Shown in pieces: positions 17,712-26,200 of a stretch of 64,000 nt of DNA (its first letter is position 1; each line of letters opens with the position of its first letter). The stretch spans positions 1-64,000 of the forward strand of contig CAWAWJ010000001.1 of the NCBI GenBank assembly GCA_963785735.1, read 5' to 3'. A program made the position numbers and the translations under genes. The DNA is from REEB95 sp963785735. GTDB taxonomy: Bacteria > Pseudomonadota > Alphaproteobacteria > ATCC43930 > CGMCC-115725. Below the pieces are notes generated by a model that worked only from the letters and a program-made list of their open reading frames with translations, made no database searches and was not told where the DNA came from.

Positions 17712-18506
17712 ATGAGCGGGGGCAAACGCATCGGCGAGCCCATCCTCGAGGTCCGGTCCATCAGCCTTTCTTTCGGCGGCGTCAAGGCGCTGGCCGATGT
17801 CAGCCTCGAAATCCGCGCGCATGAGGTGCTGGCGATCATCGGACCGAACGGCGCCGGCAAGACCTCGATGCTCAACGTCATCAACGGCTTCTATCACCCG
17901 CAGCAGGGCACGATCACGTTCAAGGGCCGCGCCCGCCGGCGGATGAGGCCGCATGAAGCCGCGGCGCAGGGCATCGCCCGGACGTTCCAGAACGTGGCGC
18001 TGTTCCGCGGCATGACCACGCTCGACAACATCATGACCGGGCGGCTTCTCAAGATGCGCCGCAATTTCCTGTGGCAGGCGCTGCATTGGGGCCCGGCGCT
18101 CAACGAGGAGCTGGAACACCGCGCCTTCGTCGAGCGCATCATCGATTTTCTCGAGATCGAGGCCATCCGCAAGACGCCGGTCGGGCAATTGCCTTATGGT
18201 TTGCAGAAGCGCGTCGAACTGGGCCGCGCCCTTGCCATGGAGCCCGAGCTCCTGTTGCTGGACGAGCCGATGGCGGGCATGAATGTCGAGGAAAAGGAGG
18301 ACATGTCGCGCTTCATCCTCGACGTCAACGACGAATTCGGCACCACCATCGCGCTCATCGAGCATGACATGGGCGTGGTGATGGACATTTCCGACCGCGT
18401 CATCGTGTTGGACTACGGCTGCAAGATCGCCGACGGCACGCCCGACCATGTCCGCGCCGACGCGGCCGTGATCGACGCCTATCTCGGCGTGGCGCATAAC
18501 GCCTAA
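17712..18506 (+). CDS. Liv-type ABC importer ATP-binding protein (LivG-like), system 1
   Basis: A 264-residue cytosolic ATPase of the branched-chain amino acid type importer family. Walker A is GPNGAGKTS, Walker B LLLLDEPMAG and the switch His is in ALIEHDMG. The signature motif is the divergent LPYGLQKRVELGRAL common in LivG-type subunits. Starts 6 nt after the ligase stop and precedes the permeases by 14 nt, so translationally linked. Confidence 0.92.
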   Translation: MSGGKRIGEPILEVRSISLSFGGVKALADVSLEIRAHEVLAIIGPNGAGKTSMLNVINGFYHPQQGTITFKGRARRRMRPHEAAAQGIARTFQNVALFRGMTTLDNIMTGRLLKMRRNFLWQALHWGPALNEELEHRAFVERIIDFLEIEAIRKTPVGQLPYGLQKRVELGRALAMEPELLLLDEPMAGMNVEEKEDMSRFILDVNDEFGTTIALIEHDMGVVMDISDRVIVLDYGCKIADGTPDHVRADAAVIDAYLGVAHNA

Positions 18507-18520
18507 GAAAGGATAGACCG

Positions 18521-19465
18521 ATGGAATTTATCGATTTTCTGCAAGCCGTGTTCGTCACGCCCTTCGTCATGATGTGGGAGAATCCCGAATTCCTGCTCGA
18601 GGTGGTGATCGGCGGCCTTTTGACCGGCGTGATGTATTCGCTCGTGGCACTCGGCTTCGTGCTGATCTACAAGGCCTCGGGCGTGTTCAATTTCGCCCAA
18701 GGCACCATGGTGCTGTTCGCGGCGCTGACCTTCGTGGGGCTCTTGGAACATGGCCTGCCGGTCTGGGTCGCCTTCATTCTCACCGCCATGGTCATGATCC
18801 TGCTCGCCTTCATCGTCGAGCGGCTGATGCTGCGGCCGCTCGTGAACCAGGAGCCGATTATTTTATTCATGGCAACAATAGGCCTTTCCTATCTGCTCGA
18901 TGGCTTCGGCGAGATGGCCTGGGGCGGCGACGTGCATGCGCTCGATATCGGCATCCCCAAGGAGCCGCTGGTCATCGGCGGCGTGCTGATCAATGAGTTC
19001 GATTTGTGCGCCGCGGCGATCTGCGGCGTCATGGTGACGGCGCTGGCGGTGTTCTTCCAGAAGACCTCCATCGGCCGCGCGCTCAGGGCCGTGGCCGACG
19101 ATCACCAGGCGGCGCAATCGATCGGCATTCCCCTAAAGACCATCTGGATCATCGTCTGGTCGGTGGCCGGGATCGTGGGATTGGTGGCCGGCATCCTGTG
19201 GGGCAGCAATCTCGGCGTGCAGTTCTCGCTGTCGCTGGTTGCGCTGAAGGCGCTGCCGGTTTTGATCCTCGGAGGGCTTACCTCGGTGCCGGGCGCGATC
19301 GTCGGCGGGCTCATCGTCGGTTCAGGGGAAAAAGTGGCCGAGGTGTTCTGGGGCCCGGCCACCGGCGGCGCCATCGAGGACTGGTTCGCCTATGCGCTGG
19401 CATTGGTCTTCCTGCTGTTCCGGCCGCAGGGCCTGTTCGGCGAACGCATCATCGAGCGCGTGTGA
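18521..19465 (+). CDS. Liv-type ABC importer permease (LivH-like), system 1
   Basis: A 314-residue integral membrane protein with about eight hydrophobic segments and the LivH-type pattern: FVLIYKASGVFNFAQG early, and the cytoplasmic coupling region GRALRAVADDHQAAQSIG, which contacts the ATPases. AAAGGAT precedes ATG 18521. Member of the seven-gene operon 15708-24080. Confidence 0.93.
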   Translation: MEFIDFLQAVFVTPFVMMWENPEFLLEVVIGGLLTGVMYSLVALGFVLIYKASGVFNFAQGTMVLFAALTFVGLLEHGLPVWVAFILTAMVMILLAFIVERLMLRPLVNQEPIILFMATIGLSYLLDGFGEMAWGGDVHALDIGIPKEPLVIGGVLINEFDLCAAAICGVMVTALAVFFQKTSIGRALRAVADDHQAAQSIGIPLKTIWIIVWSVAGIVGLVAGILWGSNLGVQFSLSLVALKALPVLILGGLTSVPGAIVGGLIVGSGEKVAEVFWGPATGGAIEDWFAYALALVFLLFRPQGLFGERIIERV

Positions 19466-19466
19466 C

Positions 19467-20546
19467 ATGCTCTATAGAGAGACCGGCCAGTTCAAGACCA
19501 GCTACATCGCCGATCAGGCGATCTTCCCGATCCGCCAGGACCGTTATCTGGCGGCGGCGTTGCTGGTGGTGGCCTATGTCGCGGTGCCGATCCTGGGCAC
19601 GGAATACTGGCTTTTGACCATCATGATCCCGTTCCTGGTGTTCGCGCTCGCCGCCATCGGCCTCAATATTTTGACGGGCTATGCCGGCCAGGTTTCGCTC
19701 GGCACCGGCGGTTTCATGGCGGTGGGCGCCTTCGCGACCTACAAGATCACCACCTCATTTCCCGGGCTCAACATCGTCGTGGTCTTCGTGCTGGCCGGCA
19801 TCATCACCGCGCTGGTGGGCGTGATGTTCGGCTGGCCGAGCTTGCGCATCAAGGGCTTCTACCTCGCGGTCGCCACGCTCGCCTCGCAATTCTTCTTGAT
19901 CTGGATGTTCAACAAGTTTCCGTGGTTCGACAACTACACCGCCTCGGGCGTGATCAGCGCGCCGCCGCGCGCGGTGTTCGGCCATTTCTTCGTCACCGGC
20001 GCCCAGGCCAATCCGATCGACAAATATCTCTTCGTGCTGACCGTGGTGGTGGTGATGGCGTTCATCGCCAAGAACCTGGTGCGCGGCCGCGTCGGGCGAT
20101 CGTGGATGGCGATGCGCGACATGGACATCGCCGCCGAGATCATCGGCATCCGTCCGTTGCAAACCAAGCTCTTGGCCTTCGCCATCAGCTCGTTCTATTG
20201 CGGCATATCGGGCGCGATGTGGGCCTTCATCTACACCGGCGGGGTCGAGGCGCTGGCCTTCGACATCGACCGCTCGTTCCAGATCCTGTTCATGATCATC
20301 ATCGGAGGCCTGGGCAGCATCCTGGGCTCGTTCCTGGGCGCCGCTTTCATCGTGTTGATGCCGATATTTCTCGAATACACGCCGATGTCGATGGGATTCA
20401 ACATCCCAGTCAACTACGTCAGCAACATGCAGTCGATGATTTTCGGCGCCCTCATCGTGTTCTTCCTGATCGTCGAGCCAAGGGGCCTGGCGCGGCTGTG
20501 GCAGATCGGCAAGGAAAAGCTCCGGATGTGGCCCTTTCCTTATTGA
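19467..20546 (+). CDS. Liv-type ABC importer permease (LivM-like), system 1
   Basis: A 359-residue membrane protein. The LivM pattern is seen in ILTGYAGQVSLGTGGFMAVGA and the coupling region GRSWMAMRDMDIAAEIIGI. ATG 19467 starts 1 nt after the LivH stop; the N-terminus MLYRETGQF before the first helix fits the family. Pairs with the preceding permease to form the channel. Confidence 0.93.
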   Translation: MLYRETGQFKTSYIADQAIFPIRQDRYLAAALLVVAYVAVPILGTEYWLLTIMIPFLVFALAAIGLNILTGYAGQVSLGTGGFMAVGAFATYKITTSFPGLNIVVVFVLAGIITALVGVMFGWPSLRIKGFYLAVATLASQFFLIWMFNKFPWFDNYTASGVISAPPRAVFGHFFVTGAQANPIDKYLFVLTVVVVMAFIAKNLVRGRVGRSWMAMRDMDIAAEIIGIRPLQTKLLAFAISSFYCGISGAMWAFIYTGGVEALAFDIDRSFQILFMIIIGGLGSILGSFLGAAFIVLMPIFLEYTPMSMGFNIPVNYVSNMQSMIFGALIVFFLIVEPRGLARLWQIGKEKLRMWPFPY

Positions 20547-20627
20547 GGCCGGAGCGGTACTGTTGGGCAAGGCTGGAAAACCTATAACCGGCCGTGGATC
20601 ACGAATTCACGATCTTGGGAGGACACG

Positions 20628-21971
20628 ATGAAATTGCAAAAACTGGCTTGCGTGGTTTTGGGCGTCGCCGCCTTCGGCTTCGCCATGGCGGCGGAAAATG
20701 CCATGGCCCAGAACGAACAATTCATTCCACGGCTGGTCTACCGCACCGGCCCCTATGCGCCGAATGGCATCCCCTTCGCCGACGGCTATGCCGATTACCT
20801 CGAAATGATCAACGCGCGCGACGGCGGCGTCGGCGGCGTCAAGATCACCTACGAGGAATGCGAGACCAACTACAACAACGACAAGGGCGTCGAGTGTTAT
20901 GAGCGCCTGAAGGCCCACGCGCCCACCGGCGCCACCGTGGTCGATCCGCTCTCGACCGGCATCACCTATGCGCTGATCGAACGCGCCACCGCGGACAAAA
21001 TCCCGGTGGTGAGCATGGGCTATGGCCGGGCCGACGCCAGCTATGGCGCGGTCTTCCCCTACGTCTTCACCTATCCCACCACGTATTGGGACGGCGCCGA
21101 CGCCATCATCACCTACATCGCCAATCAGGAAGGCGGCGTCGCCAAGCTCAAGGGCAAGAAGATCGCCCTGGTCTATCACGACAGCGCCTACGGCAAGGAG
21201 CCGATCCCGACGCTGGACAAGCTCTCCACCTTGGACGGCTTCACCTTCCTAAAATTCCCGGTTTCGCCCCCGGGCATCGACCAGAAGGCGACCTGGCTGC
21301 AAATCCGCCAGCAAAAGCCCGACTACGTGCTGATGTGGGGCTGGGGCGTGATGAACTCCACCGCCATCAAGGAAGCGGCCGCCGTGGGTTATCCCATGAA
21401 CCACTTCATCGGCGTGTGGTGGTCCGGAGCCGAGCCCGACGTGGTGCCCGCCGGCGACAGCGCCAAGGGCTACAAGGCCGCGCAATTCTCGGGCGTCGGC
21501 CGCAATTACCCGGTCATCAGCGACATCCTCAAATACGTCTATGGCCCGGGCAAGACCAGCGGTCACACCACCACGGACAAGGTGGGCGAAGTGCTCTATG
21601 ACCGCGGCGTCATGAACGCCATGATGGACCTCGAGGCGCTGCGCATCGCGCAGACCCGTTACGGCAACAAGCCGCTGACGGGAGAGCAGATGCGCTGGGG
21701 CCTGGAGCATCTGGACCTGACGCCGCAACGCATCGCCGCGATGGGCGGCACGGGCCTGCTGCAGACGATGAAGATCACATGCGCCGATCATGAAGGCGGC
21801 GGCAATGTGCGCATCGCGCAGTGGGACGGCAAGGCCTTCCACCCGGTCTCCGACTGGATCAAGCCGCATCACGACATGATCCAGGACATGTACAAGGAGT
21901 CGGCGCTGGCCTACGCCCAGGAGAAGGGCATCACCCCGCGCGACTGCTCGCAGATTTCCGAGGCGCGCTAA
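20628..21971 (+). CDS. Periplasmic substrate-binding protein of Liv-type system 1
   Basis: A 447-residue exported protein with a signal peptide (MKLQKLACVVLGVAAFGFAMA...) followed by a type-I periplasmic binding fold of the Leu/Ile/Val-binding type: FADGYADYLEMINARDGGVGGVKI, VVDPLSTGITYALIERA, and VALVYHDSAYGKEP. Larger than classical LivJ/LivK, as is common for importers of aromatic or aliphatic acids. GGGAGGACACG gives a strong Shine-Dalgarno before ATG 20628. Its position next to two CoA ligases argues for an organic acid ligand, not an amino acid. Confidence 0.92.
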   Translation: MKLQKLACVVLGVAAFGFAMAAENAMAQNEQFIPRLVYRTGPYAPNGIPFADGYADYLEMINARDGGVGGVKITYEECETNYNNDKGVECYERLKAHAPTGATVVDPLSTGITYALIERATADKIPVVSMGYGRADASYGAVFPYVFTYPTTYWDGADAIITYIANQEGGVAKLKGKKIALVYHDSAYGKEPIPTLDKLSTLDGFTFLKFPVSPPGIDQKATWLQIRQQKPDYVLMWGWGVMNSTAIKEAAAVGYPMNHFIGVWWSGAEPDVVPAGDSAKGYKAAQFSGVGRNYPVISDILKYVYGPGKTSGHTTTDKVGEVLYDRGVMNAMMDLEALRIAQTRYGNKPLTGEQMRWGLEHLDLTPQRIAAMGGTGLLQTMKITCADHEGGGNVRIAQWDGKAFHPVSDWIKPHHDMIQDMYKESALAYAQEKGITPRDCSQISEAR

Positions 21972-22007
21972 GCGCTCCGGGAAAGCGGGCCAAGTCCGGG
22001 GGCCGGG

Positions 22008-22820
22008 ATGAACGCGGATGCGGCGCTGCTCGATGTCAACAACATCGAGGTGATCTACAACCGCGTTATCCTGGTGTTGAAGGGCGTATCGCTGAAGGTT
22101 CCCGAGGGGGGCGTGGTCGCCCTCCTCGGGGCCAACGGCGCGGGCAAGACCACCACTCTCAAGGCGATTTCCAATCTCCTTCGGGCCGAGCGCGGCGAGG
22201 TCACCAAGGGCGCGATCTCCTATGCCGGCGAGCGGGTCGACGATCTGACGCCCCATGAGCTGGTGAAACGCGGCGTGGTCCAGGTGATGGAAGGCCGCCA
22301 TTGCTTCGGTCATCTCACGATCGAGGAGAATCTCCTGACCGGCGCCTTTACCCGCCGCGACGGGCGGGCAGGAGCGCGCCAGGAACTCGAAAAGGTCTAT
22401 GGATATTTCCCGCGCCTCAAGGAGCGGCGGTCCGCGCTGGCGGGCTACATCTCGGGCGGCGAGCAGCAGATGACCGCGCTCGGCCGCGCGCTCATGGCCA
22501 ATCCCAAGATGATCCTCCTGGACGAGCCCTCGATGGGCCTGGCGCCGCAGATCGTCGAGGAGATATTCGAGATCGTGCAGCGCTTGAACCGCGAGGCCGG
22601 GGTGAGTTTCTTGCTCGCCGAACAGAACACCAACATCGCGCTGCGTTATGCCGATTACGGCTATGTGCTGGAAAACGGCAAGGTGGTGATGGACGGCGCG
22701 GCCAAGGATTTGCGCGCCAACGAGGACGTGAAGGAATTCTATCTCGGCTTGTCCGCCTCGGGGCGGCGCAGCTACCGCGACGTGAAGCACTACCGCCGGC
22801 GCAAGCGCTGGCTCGCCTGA
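22008..22820 (+). CDS. Liv-type ABC importer ATP-binding protein (LivF-like), system 1
   Basis: A 270-residue ATPase. Walker A GANGAGKTTT, signature YISGGEQQM, Walker B ILLDEPSMGLAPQ and LLAEQNTNIAL are the usual LivF motifs. The C-terminus has a basic extension (GRRSYRDVKHYRRRKRW) beyond the common LivF end. Second ATPase of the operon, so a LivG/LivF heterodimer is expected. Confidence 0.92.
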   Translation: MNADAALLDVNNIEVIYNRVILVLKGVSLKVPEGGVVALLGANGAGKTTTLKAISNLLRAERGEVTKGAISYAGERVDDLTPHELVKRGVVQVMEGRHCFGHLTIEENLLTGAFTRRDGRAGARQELEKVYGYFPRLKERRSALAGYISGGEQQMTALGRALMANPKMILLDEPSMGLAPQIVEEIFEIVQRLNREAGVSFLLAEQNTNIALRYADYGYVLENGKVVMDGAAKDLRANEDVKEFYLGLSASGRRSYRDVKHYRRRKRWLA

Positions 22821-22829
22821 GCGCGGGCG

Positions 22830-24080
22830 ATGGCCGAGGCACGCTTCTGCGACGAGCTGGAAATCCGCGATCCCGAAACGCGCGAGCGCGATCTGTTTGC
22901 CGCACTCCCGGCGCAGCTCGCTTACGCCAAATCACACGCCCCTTATTACGCCCGGACGCTGGCGGGGGTCGAGCCGCGCGCGGTTAAAAGCCGCGGCCAA
23001 CTCGCCAAGCTGCCGGTCACGCGCAAGAGCGATCTCATCGGGCTGCAGAAGAACGATCCGCCCTTCGCCGGCCTCAACGCCGCGGGCAAGGGCGAGCTTG
23101 CGCGGCTCTTCATGTCGCCGGGGCCGATCTACGAGCCCGAGGGGCGAAAGCCGGATTTCTGGCGCATTAAGCGCGCGCTTTACGCCGCCGGATTCCGCCC
23201 GGGCCAGCTGGTGCATAATTGCTTCTCCTATCACCTGACCCCGGCCGGGGCGATGCTCGAAAGCGCGGCCTTTGCCCTGGGTTGCGCCGTGGTGCCGGGC
23301 GGCACCGGCCAGACCGAGTTGCAATCGCGGGCCATATCCGACCTGAAGCCGGACGGCTATGTCGGTACGCCCTCGTTTCTCAAGACATTGATCGAGAAAG
23401 CGCGCGAGACCGGCGCGGACATTTCCTGCCTGAAGCGCGCGCTGGTCTCGGGCGAGGCGTTTCCGCCCGGCTTGCAGAAGGACATCGCGGCGGCCGGCAT
23501 CGACGCTTATCAATGCTACGCCACCGCCGAGCTGGGATTGATCGCCTATGAGAGCGAGGCGCGCCAGGGCCTGATCCTCGACGAGCAGATCATCGTCGAA
23601 ATCCTGCGCCCCGGAACCGGCGATCCGGTCGATCCAGGCGAGGTGGGCGAGGTGGGCGAGGTCGCGGTGACGCTGTTCTCGAAGGAATACCCGCTCATCC
23701 GCTTCGCCACCGGCGATCTCTCGGCGATCCTGCCGGGGCAAAGTCCCTGCGGCCGAACCAATCAGCGCATCAAGGGCTGGCTCGGCCGCGCCGACCAGGC
23801 CGCCAAGATCAAGGGCCTGTTCGTCCATCCGGCGCAGATCGCCGAGACGGTGAAACGCCATCCCGGCCTGGGCCGCGCGCGGCTGATCATCGGCCATGAC
23901 GGCAAGAACGACGTGATGACCCTCGAGGCGGAAGCGCCTGGCGCCGATCCCGCCTTGGCCGCGCGGATCGCCGAAAGCCTGGCCGCGGTCACCAAGCTCA
24001 GTGGCGAAATCCGGCTGGTGCCGCCGGGCAGCCTGCCGAATGACGGGAAGGTCATCGAGGACCGGCGCAAACCGCCCTGA
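22830..24080 (+). CDS. Phenylacetate-CoA-ligase-like AMP-dependent ligase
   Basis: A 416-residue adenylate-forming enzyme of the PaaK-like group: YAKSHAPYYA near the start, NCFSYHLTPAG, GGTGQTE, YVGTPSFLKTLI, ALVSGEAFPP, YATAELG, and RFATGDLSAI before the hinge. Likely forms an acyl-CoA from an aryl or related acid. A 9-bp in-frame tandem repeat (GGCGAGGTG, around 23638-23662) encodes GEVGEVGEV. Last gene of the transporter operon, 9 nt after LivF, making this an importer bracketed by two acyl-CoA ligases. Confidence 0.88.
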   Translation: MAEARFCDELEIRDPETRERDLFAALPAQLAYAKSHAPYYARTLAGVEPRAVKSRGQLAKLPVTRKSDLIGLQKNDPPFAGLNAAGKGELARLFMSPGPIYEPEGRKPDFWRIKRALYAAGFRPGQLVHNCFSYHLTPAGAMLESAAFALGCAVVPGGTGQTELQSRAISDLKPDGYVGTPSFLKTLIEKARETGADISCLKRALVSGEAFPPGLQKDIAAAGIDAYQCYATAELGLIAYESEARQGLILDEQIIVEILRPGTGDPVDPGEVGEVGEVAVTLFSKEYPLIRFATGDLSAILPGQSPCGRTNQRIKGWLGRADQAAKIKGLFVHPAQIAETVKRHPGLGRARLIIGHDGKNDVMTLEAEAPGADPALAARIAESLAAVTKLSGEIRLVPPGSLPNDGKVIEDRRKPP

Positions 24081-24085
24081 GCCGC

Positions 24086-24982
24086 TTACGCGGCGTTGCC
24101 GCTGCGATTGCGAATGGCCTCGATGATGGCCGAGAAGTCCAGGCCGCTCCGCCCATCCTCGTTGAAGCGGGCGTAGATTTCCCGCGCATGGCGGCCGAGC
24201 GCCGTGTCGGCGCCGGCCGCGTTCGCGGCCTCCTGGGCCAGAGTCAGATCCTTCAGCATCAGCGCCGCGGCAAAGCCTGGCTTGTAGCCGTTATTGGCCG
24301 GGCTCGCCGGCACCAGACCCGGCACCGGACAATAATTGGTAAGCGACCAGCATTGCCCCGAGGAGGTCGAGGCGACGTCGAACATGGCCTGATGGCTCAA
24401 TCCCAGTTTCTCGCCCAGCACGAAGGCTTCGCCGACCGCGATCATCGAGACGCCGAGGATCATGTTGTTGCAAATCTTCGCCACCTGGCCGGATCCCGCG
24501 CCGCCGCAATGGACGATCTTGCGGCCCATGGCCCCAAGCACCGGACGCGCGGCGGTGAAAGCCGCGTCATCGCCCCCGACCATGAAGGTCAAGGTGCCGG
24601 CGACAGCGCCACCGACGCCGCCGGAAACGGGGGCATCGACCGACCGCGTTCCGGCGGCCTCGGCCAAGATGTGGGCCTTGCGGGCCGAAGCGATATCGAT
24701 GGTCGAGCAGTCGATCAACAGGGAACCCGGCCGGACCGCGGGCAGAATTTGCTCGCCATAGGCGGCCACTACATGCCGCCCCGCCGGCAGCATGGTGACG
24801 ATAACCTCGGCGTCGCGAACCGCCTCGGCGGCCGTGGCTACGGTCGTGACGCCGGCGCTTCCCGCCGCTTCCAGCATCGCGGCCGAAACGTCGAAGCCCT
24901 TAACCGCGTGGCCGGCCTTGACCAGATTAGCCGCCATCGGCTTTCCCATATTGCCCAATCCGATAAACCCGATTTTCATCAT
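24086..24982 (-). CDS. mmsB: 3-hydroxyisobutyrate dehydrogenase
   Basis: Oxidises 3-hydroxyisobutyrate to methylmalonate semialdehyde in valine breakdown. 298 aa, normal length. N-terminal NAD-binding motif GFIGLGNMGKPMAANL, substrate-site SVDAPVSGGVGGA, the catalytic Lys in GSGQVAKICNN, and GYKPGFAAALMLKDL near the C-terminus. ATG 24982 overlaps the stop of the upstream acyl-CoA dehydrogenase (ATGA), with GGAG 7 nt before it; the coupling supports the valine role. Confidence 0.9.
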   Translation of the reverse strand: MMKIGFIGLGNMGKPMAANLVKAGHAVKGFDVSAAMLEAAGSAGVTTVATAAEAVRDAEVIVTMLPAGRHVVAAYGEQILPAVRPGSLLIDCSTIDIASARKAHILAEAAGTRSVDAPVSGGVGGAVAGTLTFMVGGDDAAFTAARPVLGAMGRKIVHCGGAGSGQVAKICNNMILGVSMIAVGEAFVLGEKLGLSHQAMFDVASTSSGQCWSLTNYCPVPGLVPASPANNGYKPGFAAALMLKDLTLAQEAANAAGADTALGRHAREIYARFNEDGRSGLDFSAIIEAIRNRSGNAA

Positions 24983-26148
24983 GACCGTTCTCCGATCAGG
25001 GCGCGGCTGACGATCAGGCGCATGATCTCGTTGGTGCCCTCGAGGATTTGGTGAACGCGCAGGTCCCGCACGATTTTCTCGATCCCGTATTCGGCGAGAT
25101 AACCGTAGCCGCCGTGGAGTTGCAGCGCCTCGTTGGCGACCTTGAAGCCGACATCGGTGCCGAACCGTTTGGCCATGGCGCAGAGCGTGATCGCGTCGGG
25201 ATCGCCGCGGTCGAGCGCGGCGGCGGCGCGCCACAGCAAGGCCCGCGCGGCTTCGAGCTCGATCGCCATGTCGGCAAGCCGGAATTGCAGCGCCTGGAAC
25301 GCGTCGAGCGGCTTTCCGAAGGCCCGGCGGTCGCGCATATAGGCGAGCGTCTTGTCGAGCGCCGCCTGCGCGCCGCCGATCGAACAAGCGGTGATGTTCA
25401 GCCTGCCGCCGTCGAGACCCTGCATCGCGATCTTGAAGCCTTCGCCTTCGGCGCCCAGGCGGTTGGCGACCGGGACCCGGCAGCGCTCGAAGACGACCGC
25501 CCGGGTCGGCTGGGCGTTCCAGCCCATCTTGTGTTCATTGGCGCCGCAGGACAGGCCCGGCGTGCCGCCTTCGACGATCAGCGCCGAAATCCCGGATGGG
25601 CCGTCGGCGCCGGTGCGAACCATGACGACATAGAAATCGTCCGGATTGCCGGCGCCCGAGATGAATTGCTTCTGGCCGTCGAGCACGTAATGGCCGCCGT
25701 CGCGAACCGCGCGGGTGCGCAGCGCCGCCGCGTCCGAGCCGGCGCCCGGTTCGGTGAGGCAGTAGCTCGCCAGCTTCTCCATGCGGCACAGCCCCGGCAG
25801 CCAGCGCGCGCGTTGCGCCTCGGCGCCGAAGCGGTCGACCATCCAGGCGACCATGTTGTGGATCGAGATATAGGCGGCGATCGAAGGACAGCCTTGCGCC
25901 AATGCCTCGAAAATCAGCGCGGCGTCGAACCGCGTCAATCCCGATCCACCCTGATCCTCGCGAACGTAGATTCCGGCCAGGCCCAGAGCGGCGGCATCGC
26001 GGATGACATCGGCGGGGAAATGTTTCTTTTGATCCCACTCGATGGCCTTCGGCGCCAGCCGGTCGGCGGCGAATTCCCGCGCCGTGTCGCGGATCGCGAT
26101 CTGTTCCCCGGTCAGCGCGAAGAACGCCGGGGCCGTTTCGTTATCCAT
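24979..26148 (-). CDS. Acyl-CoA dehydrogenase, isobutyryl-CoA dehydrogenase-like
   Basis: A 389-residue FAD enzyme. Family features are YCLTEPGAGSDAAAL, KQFISGAGNPDDF, RRAFGKPLDAFQALQF and HGGYGYLAEYGIEKIVRDLRV. The catalytic Glu is about residue 370 in ILEGTNEIMR. Resemblance to the ACAD8 group and overlap with mmsB suggest conversion of isobutyryl-CoA to methacrylyl-CoA in valine degradation. Good GGAGG before ATG 26148. Confidence 0.9.
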   Translation of the reverse strand: MDNETAPAFFALTGEQIAIRDTAREFAADRLAPKAIEWDQKKHFPADVIRDAAALGLAGIYVREDQGGSGLTRFDAALIFEALAQGCPSIAAYISIHNMVAWMVDRFGAEAQRARWLPGLCRMEKLASYCLTEPGAGSDAAALRTRAVRDGGHYVLDGQKQFISGAGNPDDFYVVMVRTGADGPSGISALIVEGGTPGLSCGANEHKMGWNAQPTRAVVFERCRVPVANRLGAEGEGFKIAMQGLDGGRLNITACSIGGAQAALDKTLAYMRDRRAFGKPLDAFQALQFRLADMAIELEAARALLWRAAAALDRGDPDAITLCAMAKRFGTDVGFKVANEALQLHGGYGYLAEYGIEKIVRDLRVHQILEGTNEIMRLIVSRALIGERS

Positions 26149-26200
26149 TGGCTTTCCTCCGGTTCACAAGCGCCCTTCTTCGTATCCGAGGGCCTACAGT

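Noticed and set aside
16641..18497. 618-codon minus-strand frame opposite the acyl-CoA synthetase and LivG
   Set aside because: Antisense shadow; the plus strand carries AMP-binding and Walker motifs.
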